64,000 bases of DNA from Siphonodentalium dalli (lineage: Eukaryota; Mollusca; Scaphopoda; Gadilida; Siphonodentaliidae): positions 236,179,815 through 236,243,814 of the forward strand of contig CP136061.1 of NCBI GenBank assembly GCA_032622095.1. Direction: 5' to 3'. Below the pieces are notes generated by a model. The model had not been told where the DNA came from. It ran no database searches and was given only the letters and a program-made list of their open reading frames with translations. A program made the position numbers and the translations under genes. Numbering within the stretch: the first letter of the stretch is position 1; every line of letters begins with the position of its first letter. Shown in pieces: positions 24,832 through 35,520 of this stretch.

Positions 24832-25278
24832 TTATAACCATTTGGCCATAAAGTCAGCATCTTTATTGATGCCCAGATGCAGGCTCCCGAATGCGTCTAT
24901 CATGTGTTGCTCTTTTATTATGCGGTCCTCACGCACGGGCAGACCACCACACAATACCTGTAGACGAATGTCTTTAACTGAATGGTCAGGTAAGTTGAAG
25001 TGGCGGGAATATGGTAATCCCACATCATGTTTCCTGATATCCTGTCGATGGCCATTAACTCTAATGCTTAGAGAATTGCCACTCTCACCAATATAATGCA
25101 TGTCGGGGCAACGAACACATGTCATGTAGTATATCACCCCGACCGACGTACACGAATGTTTTCCTTTTGGTGTGAATCGCTTCCCATCCTTAGTATACAT
25201 GACATCATTGGAGATGAGTTTGCACAAGCCACACCTAGGCCTATATATGACATGGAAATGTCCCGCTGTCACGTCCAT
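24832..25278 (-). pseudogene. GIY-YIG endonuclease domain of a Penelope-like element
   Basis: This is a 148-residue frame ending in a stop. The GIY-like motif is GVIYYMTC (residues 47-54) and the YIG motif is HYIGESG (61-67). R73 and H77 of the LSIRVNGHR segment and E123 (IIKEQHMI) match the catalytic Arg and metal-binding Glu of GIY-YIG nucleases. Cysteine pairs C17xxC20 and C54xxC57 recall the Cys motifs near the PLE endonuclease. The enzyme nicks target DNA for target-primed reverse transcription. The ATG at 25278 is only the first Met after a frame break; the natural protein continues upstream into the RT. The domain itself looks intact, though probably not expressed alone. Confidence 0.85.
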
Positions 25279-25416
25279 TCACGGTGTCATCGGTGAGTCG
25301 GCTTACCTTCTTATCGTATCCAAGGCCCCGAAACGCCGCCGATAGCTGAGAAAGTTGGTTGTCGCGAACATCACTATCTGAATTGATCCGATTATATCGC
25401 AAACTTTGACTAAATA

Positions 25417-25953
25417 TCACGGGTGGAAACTTTCGGGGTTGAGATATGTATATCGGTCTGTATGTTTTCTGTAAACAGTCTTAGATAGAGTGCCTCCACA
25501 TCTCTTGACGGTGACATCAAGAAAATTTACAGATGAATCAGAGTACTCCATTTTAAGTTGAATTGAAGGCACGCACTTGTTGAAATCACGCAGAAACTCC
25601 TCCAGCTCTTGAACTCCATGGTCCCATACCATAAATACGTCGTCTATGAATCGGTAGAATGCTTTGGGTTTATTACGACGTGAATCTAGAAATCTCTTCT
25701 CCAGGTCGGACATAAATATGTTGCTATACTGAGGTCCTATGGGCGATCCCATGCTGGTTCCCATTTTCTGGAGCCACATTTCGTTGTTAAATGTAAAATA
25801 ATTATGTTTTAGTATGAGGGAACAGAGATCAACAGTAGCTCTGTTAGAAACTAGATTATCACCCGAATCAATCAAGCTCCGTTCCACTGCTTTCAATCTG
25901 CTATATATATACCTGAGGAAGGGGAAACCCGAAAGCTCGTATGTTAAATACAT
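25417..25953 (-). pseudogene. Reverse transcriptase remnant of a Penelope-like element
   Basis: The frame has 178 residues, but the first ~22 are translated from the inverted terminal sequence and are not RT. Genuine RT homology begins near residue 24. Motifs are QKMGTSMGSPIGP (62-74, RT motif B region), the catalytic FIDD box (102-105), NFLD (143-146) and YRKHTD (161-166), all typical of Penelope-type RT. Upstream RT motifs (including the first catalytic Asp) are absent because of 5' truncation. A stop at 25417-25419 follows the conserved FHP; the conserved downstream segment (SQ.LR..RI) continues in a neighbouring frame. A second frame change precedes the endonuclease frame, so at least two indels separate the domains. 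Confidence 0.85.
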
Positions 25954-25970
25954 AAAATAGGTCTTAAAAG
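25911..25970 (+). repeat. Inverted terminal sequence of the Penelope-like element
   Basis: 'gaggaaggggaaacccgaaagc...aggtcttaaaaggtgttac' on the plus strand is a diverged inverted copy of the complement of about 24610-24700 ('gagaaaggcgaaagccgaaagc...ggtcttaaaggtgtta'). Confidence 0.7.
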
Positions 25971-27208
25971 GTGTTACTCTTCATATTTATGATATATATA
26001 ATTGCCTCAATAAACCAGCGCGTTTGTCGCGTAAAATTATTTAGAGCATTTTTGAAAAGCAAACCAGTTTGGATTGCATTACCATTGCCCAAATTGACAT
26101 CAATTTTCAGACATAAAGACTGCTTTTTGAGAAGGCGATGTTCGATGTAGTGAACTGGAGCGTATCATGTTTAGGTTCTAGTGAACTGGAGCTTATGTTC
26201 TAGTGAACTGGAGCGTATACCATGTCTTGATCAATCGATCGATGTAAACATTGGACAAGGTTTTATATAAAACCATACATATATGGGATATTGGTGGTCT
26301 CGGGCGTGTACGCAACGCATTTCTAATTTCTAGCTAAATAGAAAATTTCTCCAAAAAAACTATGTTATTTGTCGTTGTGTGATTTTTCCCCAGAAATCCG
26401 ACTGATCAGTGGTTATTTCTGGAAGGAATTAATGTTGATGTTACCTGAATGGTTAATGTTTTGAACTTGAAGTGTTTATTGTCTAATTCCCCATTCGAAT
26501 AGATTGAAAGCTACTTATTTATGTCGCTCTCGGAGAATATTCGTAGTAGCCGCCATTTTGTGTAGAAAACTCACGAGTGAACTGGATACGGATCGATTGT
26601 GATCTGTAGCAAAAATCGACAGCGGAGTCTGTTCCGCGGAGCAGTTCCTATCCGGTGACGTGTAAGCATTGATAGACCTTGAGCTACCATATGGCCACCC
26701 TCCCCCTGTGCGGATTTTAGCCGACTATGTTTTTCCGATAGGAGGATGTATTTCACACATTTTTCTGCTTGTTTGCCACTCGGGCGTGGGGGCTTATTCA
26801 TTTTATAGCGATTTTTATAAAACTACTGTGATTTTTTGCGATAAAATCCTTATTGGGGGTAGGGGAAATATTTCTCTCAAAATTAATACTAAAACTGTAT
26901 GTATCTTCTCAAACTCAGTTTCATTCGAACTGAATATAACAAGTGTCTGCGTAGATAGCGTCACATGGGCACCTGACTCGATAGTTTTCTTAAAGTGACA
27001 CCGATGATATGATTTTTCGTCTATTTTGAAGATATATCTGAAAAAGTACAGTGTGTGAACTTACGCATGCATAACGTGATTAAACTATGAACAATACCGA
27101 TGTTTTCATTATTTTCCACGAGAACATAGACCAGGGCAGTTTTCTATAACATTCCACGAGCACATGGATGCATATAGGTAGTCAATCTTCACATGTTTCG
27201 AGGCCATT
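25971..27208. other. Intergenic, with a short direct repeat
   Basis: 'tagtgaactggagc(g/t)tat' occurs three times between 26148 and 26219, spaced ~30 bp. A 109-codon frame at 26669-26998 has no recognisable domain. Nothing else was identified. Confidence 0.4.
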
Positions 27209-27480
27209 GAATCCAAGATGGCCGCCAAAATTGAATATCTGACTTGATAAAATTTAATTCGCAATCACTCGGGCAGTTTATGAGGTATTAAGTCGTGCGA
27301 TATGTTATTATATTGATAGTTGAGTAGTCCTTATTGAGAGGTATAAATAAATTTCACATATACAAAATGGCCGCCAAAATGGCCACCGGAAGTAGAAAAT
27401 ATGACTATTTTTCACTCATATCTTCTTGATCAGTTTCTGCTGTTTGGAACTGGTTGAGGATTGTGACCTTATTTTTCACC
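27209..27480 (-). repeat. Dispersed ~260-bp repeat, inverted relative to 34437-34690
   Basis: This matches the complement of 34437-34690 across its length: AAGATGGCCGCCAA at one end, 'cataatacctcataaact'-type middle, 'ggccgccaaaatggccaccgg', and 'gatcagtttctgctgtttgg' at the other end. Divergence is roughly 20%. Non-coding. Confidence 0.7.
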
Positions 27481-27514
27481 CACTGACCAACGCGCGAAGC
27501 GCGTTCAGTGGGTG
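27477..27514. repeat. Compact palindrome with CGCGCGAAGCGCG core
   Basis: CACCCACTGA, CAACGCGC, a GAA loop, GCGCGTT and CAGTGGGTG form a near-perfect hairpin of about 17 bp per arm. A similar 'acgcgaagcgtgtaata' core recurs at 62.5 and 62.96 kb. Confidence 0.75.
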
Positions 27515-28184
27515 TACTATAATCGTAGGACTTATGCGTTTCTGCTGAATTGAACTAGTGCCTATGCGTTTCTGCTGGGCTGCACTGACGTTTGATCGCA
27601 AAATAAAATTATAACCACTATCAAAGCACACGTTTGGATAACACCGCCATAAACAGTGCCATATTATGATGTTGAGCTCGTATCGTCAATAAAATTAGAG
27701 TTATGACTTATAAAACTAAGAATTACTGCTAAAGTATTTCTACCAATTAGGTCACTAGATTCGCGTTGAGCTGGAACTTGAGAAATTTTAATTTCAACCA
27801 ATTGAAATGCCGTTGAAAACTGAAGGGTTAAGCGATTATCGCAATAGGATGTTGGAACACGTGTGCGTAACGTAACTATCACAAGTATAACGTACTCTGA
27901 TAAGTTATCGCCAAATTCGTGCTTCAAACGGTTTAAACATGTCATCTTCGGCTTTCTTTTTTTAATTTTTATGAAAATGAATAATAAATGGTGTGATAAA
28001 TATGTATAATATGTATATAACGACAAATAGAGTAAAATTAGACATTTCCCCTTGAAACTTAGGATTGGAAAGCCAGGTACAAAAATTGGTGAAATATGAG
28101 TACGAACGTCAAAGTGTTCCCTGTGTATCGTGATAATTGCCAACCATGCGAAGCGAAGCCTCCATTGGCGATTATTTTACGCTG
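27515..28184. other. Intergenic, no recognised gene
   Basis: A 159-codon frame on the minus strand (27664-28143) is long for such AT-rich DNA. It has no recognisable motif, its middle is low-complexity Tyr/Leu/Lys, and no splice or promoter context supports it. Confidence 0.3.
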
Positions 28185-28715
28185 GCTTTTTATCATCGAA
28201 ACAAATCAATTTCTTCCATCTAAAAGATAATTACGTGCTTAACCCTGCCGTTTTCGGAATATATAGGTATTCCACGCAGAAACACCGAGTCTCGGCTTAA
28301 ATTTTTGAAAAATAACAGTTTTATCGACATAAATAGATTTGAATGGGACAATTCCATGTTAAAATTTATCATCGAAAACAATTCAATTTCTTCCATCTAA
28401 AACATAATTACGCGCTGGACTCTGTCATTTTAGGAACATATATGTATCCCACGCACATGCACCAAGTCTCAGCCTAAAAGTTTGAAAAAAAGACAGTTTT
28501 ATCGACATAAATCGATTTTAATGGTAAATTCCATGTTAAATTTTATCATTGAAAAAAATTCATTTCTTCCATCTAAAACATAATTACGCGCTGGACTCTG
28601 TCATTTTAGGAATATGTAGGTATCCCACCCACACACTCCAAGTCTCAGCTTAAAATTTTGAAAAATGACAGTTTTATTGACATAAATCGATTTTAATGGC
28701 AAATGCAGTGTTAAA
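28185..28715. repeat. Three tandem copies of a ~177-bp repeat
   Basis: The anchor 'atttcttccatctaaaa' recurs at 28210, 28387 and 28563. Each unit also contains 'gacagttttatcgacataaat(a/c)gattt' and 'ccatgttaaa'. Copies 2 and 3 are closest. Confidence 0.85.
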
Positions 28716-29795
28716 TAAATTTTAGGGCCCTGCGAATGTTTTCTGAGCTGTTCTATATTGGTCACTAGAGTCCATATTTGACCGGTTACACCTGATAATT
28801 ATCCGACAGTACAGTCGCGTTACTTTATAGGTCAACATTGGTCATTATCACCCGACAAATTTATTTCGGTCTATCGTATAAACCCCTATTTTCTCCCGCG
28901 TAGCCTGAATAAATGTCAACATTGGTCTTTATCGCTCCACTAATTTGTATCGTTTCATCGGTATGAATTCCATATCCAATTATCAACATATAACCAACCA
29001 AACCTCTAATCCCGGTCCAATTTATTTCTTTCTTTCATCGGTATAGTCACGTTACGTAATATTTTATCATGTGATACTTGCACTTATATGTCTATGGTAT
29101 TACTATAGTATACCGTATACGTATATCAATTGCTATTCCTTTCTATATAATCCTGGTGCCATCTATAGAGATAGATCATTTCAGACCCCCCCCCCCCCCC
29201 CCCCCAATTTGATATCATTGCTGCTTTAGTACAGTCGCGATGCAACATCGCTCCACTAATTTATGTCAGTTCATCGGTACAAACCACTTTTTCTCCGAGT
29301 CCATATAACCAACCCAACATCTTATAGAAGTCCATAAATGACTATTCTGGCACTATATAGAGATGACTAAGATTCTGACACCCCCCTATTTTAAAGCCTT
29401 GTTGCAACAGTAGAGTTGATCTCTGAGTTCAGATGCATAATGTGTCAACATTGGTCGTTATTGCTCTACAAATTTATATCGGTTCAACCCTTAGTTCCCT
29501 GTATCGCCCACCCCTCCCTCAATTTATTTTTTCAGTTGTATTATAGTCTCGTTACATACACATTTTATCTTTTGTAACTTTTGCTTCAACGCGTTGAGTT
29601 CCGCTGCAGACAATATAAAACTGACGACATTTTGAAATGTAAGCAGGCTTCAAACTCATCTTATCCAAGAAAAACTCTGGTTACATAAGAAATTTGTGTA
29701 TAAGGTGTATGCGCATTTGTCGCGTTAAAATCAAAAGGTCCCAAGTCAAGGTCCAAATCCCCAACACACTCATGTGAGGTTTAACTCCATCATCA
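28716..29795. repeat. Degenerate repeats with a 20-bp poly-C tract
   Basis: Loose copies of 'gtcaacattggtc(a/t)ttat(c/t)gctc(c/t)ac(t/a)aattt(a/g)tatcggtt' occur near 28833, 28918, 29250 and 29443. A run of 20 C lies at 29186-29205. No coding sequence. Confidence 0.5.
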
Positions 29796-30454
29796 TACAG
29801 TAATGTCCAAAGTAATTGACCACTTAACCACAGCATAATTATTGGTAATTTGTCAGGATTTTAAATGCTGAAAAAATACCCATAATTCTGCTGTGGTTAA
29901 GTGGTCAATTACTTTGGGCATTACTGTAACCAATATAAGGATTTGAGGTGTAATGATAACTCAATCCTCATACAGTAATGTACAAAGTAATTGACCACTT
30001 AACCACAGCATAATAATGGGTAATTTGTCAGGATTTTAAATGCTGAAAAAATACCCATAATTCTGCTGTGGTTAAGTGGTCAATTACTTTGGGCATTACA
30101 GTAACCAATATAAGGATTTGAGGTGTAATGATAACTCAATCCTCATACAGTAATGTACAAAGTAATTGACCACTTAACCACAGCATAATAATGGGTAATT
30201 TGTCAGGATTTTAAATGCTGAAAAAATATACCATAATTCTGCTGTGGTTAAGTGGTCAATTACTTTGGGCATTACTGTAACCAATATAAGGATTTGAGGT
30301 GTAATGATAACTCAATCCTCGTACAGTAATGTCCAAAGTAATTGACCACTTAACCACAGCATAATTATTGGTAATTTTTCAGGATTTTAAATCCTGAAAA
30401 ATTACCAATAATTCTGATGTGGTTAAGTGGTCAATTACTTTGGGCATTACTGTA
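29796..30454. mobile_element. Four tandem palindromic Tc1/mariner-type MITEs
   Basis: Four 129-130 bp palindromes lie at 29798-29926, 29973-30101, 30148-30277 and 30324-30452. Each is bracketed by TA dinucleotides and starts CAGTAATG(T)CCAAAGTAA / ends with its complement. They are separated by the same 46-bp linker ('ccaatataaggatttgaggtg...'), giving a 175-bp period. TA target plus CAGT termini fits Tc1/mariner. The fourth copy is nearly a perfect palindrome along its full length; copies 1-3 share central mismatches. No protein is encoded. Confidence 0.85.
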
Positions 30455-31321
30455 ACCAATATAAGGATGTGAGGTTTAATGAGAACTCCATCCACATAAC
30501 TAATAAATATGTGTGAAAATTAAACCAAAAAAAATAAATTCCATGATGGCGTCCAATATGGACTGCCTAATTCTGCTCCAAAACATGTATATTGAATAAT
30601 TATATGGTTGTTTATTGGGGAAAACCGATTATTTCAATAATATTTTCATTAACTGGGATCCAAAACTCGACTTACGGGAGCGCGCTTCATGCGCGACTGT
30701 ATCTTAAGCATATGTGCATATTTAATGAGCCAACCATTGGAATCCCAATAGAGAAGATTGGCACGTCGCCCTTGCGCATAGACATCATTGATGATCTCTA
30801 TGGGAATCAAAATTGACATTTAATAGACAATTTCGATTAACCGCAATAACTTAAGGAATCTCTAATTGCGCTTAAGCCCAATGAGAATGCAATAAGACAT
30901 TCCTTATTATGCTTAACCGCAATTACTTCCCATTCCACTTAAACACAATTAATATATCTCTCATTAGATCACCCTTCTGCAAATAGTAGAATAATCCTAT
31001 ATTTGTTCCACCCATTGTGCCATGGAGAATGGAGATGGACTACACCATCTGTATTATAAGGAGTTTATGTACTATATATAATATATTATTCTTTAATAAG
31101 AGATTCATTATTAGGCTTTATCAGCGAAATTTGAATATTCTTCATTGCGCTTAAGCGCAATTAAATATTCCCTTATTGCGCTTAAGCACAATAGAGATTC
31201 CCTTATTGAGCTTATAAGCGCAATAAGGAATATCCCTTATTGTGCTTAAGCACAATTAGCTCTTCTTGCTCTTAATTAAAAAAAAACAGTTATAATTGTA
31301 TTGTAACTATTGGTTTGTCCT
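30455..31321. repeat. Intergenic with a cluster of TTGCGCTTAAGCGCAA palindromes
   Basis: Between 30868 and 31255 at least five palindromes related to ATTGCGCTTAAGCGCAAT occur (about 30868, 31144, 31176, 31207, 31236), plus decayed single arms such as 'ttatgcttaaccgcaatta'. They are often preceded by 'attcccttatt'. A 74-codon frame at 30592-30816 has no recognised domain. Confidence 0.6.
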
Positions 31322-31799
31322 TTAAAGGTACTCAATCCGAAAAGAGGGTCCCCATCTCAACAGATTCCAACAACAACAATCCGATCAGAGGGTCCTATAT
31401 TACTATTTCTTTGGCTTTGGTGGTAAATAATATATGATTCGAGTCGAGGAAACCATCAAACAAAGCTCAGAGTTATTAGATATTGATTTTTGAAATTTGT
31501 TTATTGCTCGAGATGAGTACTAATAACTGCCGTCAATTTGGTAACCTGCTCGAGATTTTACGCCAAAACTCTATTCAAACAGACAAGGATGGATAACTCT
31601 ATAATCAGGGTACGCAATTTTGAATGTCTTCTGGGCCAGAAAGAATTCCCGATAATGAAAAATAATAGATTTCTAAAATCGATATCTAACAAATCTGAGC
31701 TTTGATGGGTGACTTCCTCGACTCGAATCAAATATTTTTGACCCCCGAAGCCATTGAAATAGTAATTGAGATGAGTTTTATCGGATTGAGTACCTTTAA
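31322..31799. mobile_element. Family B MITE, TTAA-flanked, long fold-back
   Basis: TTAA at 31322-31325 and 31796-31799 flank inverted termini AGGTACTCAATCCGA. The inverted homology continues inward for about 200 bp on each side (GATTCGAGTCGAGGAA, AAAGCTCAGA, TTAGATAT(T/C)GATTTT). The TTAA target duplication points to piggyBac-type mobilisation. A second copy lies at 36706-37146. Confidence 0.8.
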
Positions 31800-32144
31800 T
31801 ATTTCCATACATCATGCCCACATATATTATAAAAGAATAGTACTATTATTATGCTCGTAGTAGTTAATACCACCTTACCGTCAATATTCTAGCATGGTTA
31901 ATTTCAAAATCACAACGTTAATTGTTATTACTATTTGTGTGTACTGTATATGTACATCAGTCACCAATTGAGAAACTTAAGCACAGTCTGGTTGAATATC
32001 TACCATATATGGTGGATTATTCTCACATCCAAGCTGTTGGTGTCATTCGTGTTATTTTGCATGCGAAGTGGTAGACCCCCCCCCCAATAGCTTATCAATA
32101 CCACTCAGGACAGTGGGTGTTTTTCCTCAATTAATTGAATTTCT
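31800..32144. other. Intergenic, nothing recognised
   Basis: Contains a run of about 10 C near 32077. No gene or repeat was identified. Confidence 0.3.
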
Positions 32145-34450
32145 TGTTTATAGTTTTATATTAACTAATCATTGGGGTAATGAAAAAAGCAATTATTGGG
32201 GTCCTAGCCCCCTCCGTTCCCTCAAAAGTTTGATTTTACAGAATGCGGTATAAAATTTCGCCAAAATATCACAATTGGGTTTCTGTTCAAATTTCAACAA
32301 AGAATGAGCACAACTGTGGAATGTAAGTGAGGAATACCATTATACATGGATACTCCAATTCATAGTAACAAAAGTTGTTACTTTGGATTAAAATGGCCAC
32401 CAAAATGGCCGCCAAAATATGGAAAATTATAGATATTGCCCCAGTGTGTCCTGGAATCGCTTACAATTTGTGGCTGATGAATGAAATTGGCTATTCTTCC
32501 TTCTATACATTGAATACTAACTTGTTATTAACTATTGTAACAAAGACATTACCAGAAATATTGGATTTCACTCTCACAAACGTGACATAAATATCGGCAA
32601 AAAATCTCTTCTCATGTTTGAACCATTTTTTGCAAGTAAACTGAAACTATCTTTGGCATGAGAGGTGTTTATTGTTTTTATCTATCTTAAATGTGTCACA
32701 ATAAGGTGTTTAATGACCAAATTACTCAAGGTGGCTTCCAAAATGGCAACTAAATTGGGTAAAAAGTTGATTTTCACATATATCCGGAACATAATTATCT
32801 GCTGTTCCGAAAAGGTAGCAAAGTGTGACTAACTTTGTTATTATACACGTTAGTTAATCGTCTGACAACTACATTTTATATTCTGGTTAGCACTGTACAT
32901 TATGAGGCACGATCATTTAATTTTAAAATGTGCAGTGTACAATTGTGCCGAAAACGTCTTTTGTGATTCTGGCCAAGTTTTTGAAAATAAATGGGCAGAA
33001 CTTTGAAACGGAACTGAGAGGGACCATCCGACCATAATATATGGCTACTCTTGCCCATTAGCATAAACATTTATCAACTATTGTCAGGAAAATCGTTTAA
33101 CATTTCCTCCATCGTGCATACACGCCACCAAGGAGGACTCTCTGGTGTGATCTCTATATCAAGTAACATATCATTGAGTTATTGTGGAAAGCGATAGCCA
33201 CCCAAGGTACACGTGTACAACCCACCAGGGCCATACAGTCACTCCAAATACAAATAAACAACACACATATGACAATATAGTCGCTCGCTTTATAAACATA
33301 CACCTCACCCATAACCACACAGCCATACTTGTGTATATCCCTGCACACCACACATGACCATACATCTGTCAATAACAATTTAATGCATGCACACCGGGTA
33401 TACCTACAACAACTGACCAATGACCGTATCGTCACTATATGTATACATATTCACCACATTCATGATCACACAGTCAATCATTGTATACATATTGACTTCA
33501 CCATTGACCATAAAGTAAATCCATGTGTACCTATGTTCCACACCCATGGCCAAATAGCCACTCAAGGTATACATATACACCCCACCCATGACCATTGCAT
33601 CGCTCCATGTATACATATGCACCTCACCAATGGTCATATAACCCCACTTGCGTATACCCATACACCCCACACAGTCATGGGTCAACATACATGTACACCA
33701 TGTAAACTGTTACACCTGACCCATGACCATATAGCCACTCCCTGTATTCACCACATTCATGATCATACAGTCATTACAGGTACACATATTCACATCACCA
33801 TTGGTCATACGGTCAATCCCTGCATATCTACTTACACGCCAATTGCGAAATAGCCACTCTATAATGACCTTAGTGTGACACATTTACATTAGACCAAAAC
33901 GATAAACACCGTTCATATCAAAGTTAGTTATAGTTTACTTGATCAAAACATGAAAAGTGAATTTTTGCCGATTTTTATGTCAAGTGTGTGAGAGTAAAAT
34001 CCAATATTTCTGGTAATGTCAGTGGTTACAATACTAAAACTTAACCAAGGTGAATCAGACATGTTAGTTTTCAATGGATATAAGGCAGAATAGCCAATTT
34101 ACTTCATCAACCACAGATTGTAAGCGATTGCAGTGATCGCTGGGGCAATATATTTACAATATTTACAATTTTCCATATTTTGGCGGCCATTTTGGCGGCC
34201 ATTTTGATCCAAAGTAACAATTTTGGTTCCAATGACTTGGAATATTCACGGGTAATGGTATGTCTCACTTACATAACACAGTTCTGCTCATTCCTTGTTG
34301 AAATGTGACTAGAATCCCAATTGTGATTTTTTTGTGAAAATTTTATACCGCTTCCTATAAAGTCAAATTTTTGAGGGATCGAAAGGGCCTAGGACCCAAA
34401 GAATTTCTTATTTCATTGCCCCAATGATCAGTTAATATAAACAATACAAA
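32145..34450. mobile_element. ~2.3-kb fold-back element with ~570-bp inverted arms
   Basis: The left arm 32145-32708 and right arm 33866-34450 are inverted copies along their whole length. Landmarks in order are 'taactaatcattgggg', 'cacaattggg', 'gggg/ccaaagtaac', 'ggccaccaaaatggccgcc', 'ccagaaatattgga', 'atcggcaaaaa' and 'aatgtgtcaca'. Divergence is about 20%. The 1.16-kb centre is non-coding and contains the minisatellite at 33180-33860. The outer right edge abuts the dispersed repeat at 34437-34690. No transposase was found; superfamily unknown. Confidence 0.75.
33180..33860. repeat. Degenerate ~60-bp minisatellite inside the fold-back element
   Basis: Repeated blocks of 'ccactc(c)atgtatacatat(g/a)caccncacccatgaccatatag' with many substitutions. 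The longest frame (174 codons, 33329-33853) is His/Thr/Ile-rich purely because of the repeat and has no independent support as a gene. Confidence 0.75.
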
Positions 34451-34690
34451 ATAAAGTCACAATTCTCAATCAGTTCTAAACAGCAGAAACTGATATAGAA
34501 GATATTAGTGAAAAAGTGTCACATTTTCCACTTCCGGTGGCCATTTTGGCGGCCATTTTAAATATATGAAATGTATTCCTACAAATAAATAAGGAGTACT
34601 CAATTATCAATAGAATGGCATATCGCACGACATAATACCTCATAAACTTCCTGATATTCAACGTTGGCGGCCATCTTGGATTCAAAGACC
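34437..34690 (+). repeat. Dispersed repeat related to 27209-27480
   Basis: This is an inverted partner of 27209-27480, sharing 'cagttctaaacagcagaaactgat', 'cggtggccattttggcggcc', 'cgcacgacataatacctcataaact' and 'ggcggccatcttgg'. Confidence 0.7.
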
Positions 34691-35131
34691 GATAACTCTA
34701 TAAAGCCCCCATCGCCAGATGGCAAACAACCGGCAAATTGAAGGACTGATATAGTTCTACAAAGATATCATAACCACCTACATGCAGCTCAAGCTCTATG
34801 AATCAGGGGAATGACAGTCATGGCGTCATGTGACGTCAAACAATTATTATCGTGAGAAAAATAGGACGATTCACGCAAAGCGTTGTATTTCTTTTCTTAT
34901 AAAACCTTATTAATATAGTTATGCCCAATTATTTTTATACGGCGGGAAACTACTGTCAATTATTATATCATTTATCGTATTGTTGTTTCTCAAAGGCAGA
35001 AAAAAGAGTCGCCAGGCTGTGGAATAAGGCACACAGAACGCTCGAATACTTCACAAATGGTGTAAATAACACAGATGCCGTGGCTACACTGCTAATGAAT
35101 TGTTTAATATATAGTTTTGACAGTATCGAAT
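34691..35131. other. Intergenic, nothing recognised
   Basis: A 71-codon frame at 34921-35136 shows no recognisable motif. No repeat was found. Confidence 0.3.
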
Positions 35132-35520
35132 ATTAAAGCCACATGGCGGTTTGCGCTCCAAAATACACAAAATAATATTCGCTTTTGAAATGTTCCCGGT
35201 ATCAAAATAGGTAGATAAATACCCAAACTACCTTTCTACGATCAATATATGTCCCATAAAGACGCACTCAAGTCATGAAAATTACAACAAAATCGCAATG
35301 TTCGGGTCCCGAAAAAAAATTCCAACCTAGCTGCCATTTTTGGATGATGCAATCACCGACAACAGCCGAGGATTTCCGGGTGTATTCGTAAATAAGCTTC
35401 CCCAGCGTCTTATATTTTCCGGTACGCGATAAAGGGGTTTCAATTTGATCGTATTTGTCCCTGAGAGAAAAATGGTCTCTGTTGACAAGAATTTAATGAT
35501 AGGACGGTCATGCTGAATTT
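35132..35520 (+). repeat. Dispersed repeat family D, plus-strand copy
   Basis: It begins TTAAAGCCACATGGCGG at 35132. The 5' part ('cggttt(g/a)cgctccaaaata', 'tatgtccca') recurs at 38346. The 3' part ('cttccccagcgtct', 'cggtacgcgata', 'tctgttgacaag') recurs inverted at about 37300-37500. The TTAA start suggests another TTAA-type element; its right terminus was not defined. Confidence 0.55.

Larger units (their letters stand above)
24600..25970 (-). mobile_element. Degenerate, truncated Penelope-like retroelement (PLE)
   Basis: On the minus strand, an RT remnant (25417-25953) is followed by a GIY-YIG endonuclease remnant (24832-25278), the standard order in Penelope-like elements. The downstream end (complement of about 24610-24700) carries GAAAGGCGAAAGCCGAAAGC and 'ggtcttaaaggtgtta'. 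The truncated upstream end (25911-25965) carries a diverged copy of the same sequence in the opposite orientation, so the element is bounded by inverted terminal sequences, as described for PLE 'pseudo-LTRs'. The N-terminal half of the RT is missing and the two domains are out of frame, so this copy is dead. Confidence 0.85.

Noticed and set aside
27664-28143. 159-codon minus-strand frame
   Set aside because: It is long for the region but without recognisable motif, splice context or composition support; left as unproven.
33329-33853. 174-codon His/Thr-rich reading frame
   Set aside because: It is wholly inside a ~60-bp minisatellite; the repetitive composition follows from the DNA repeat and the opposite strand is open too.
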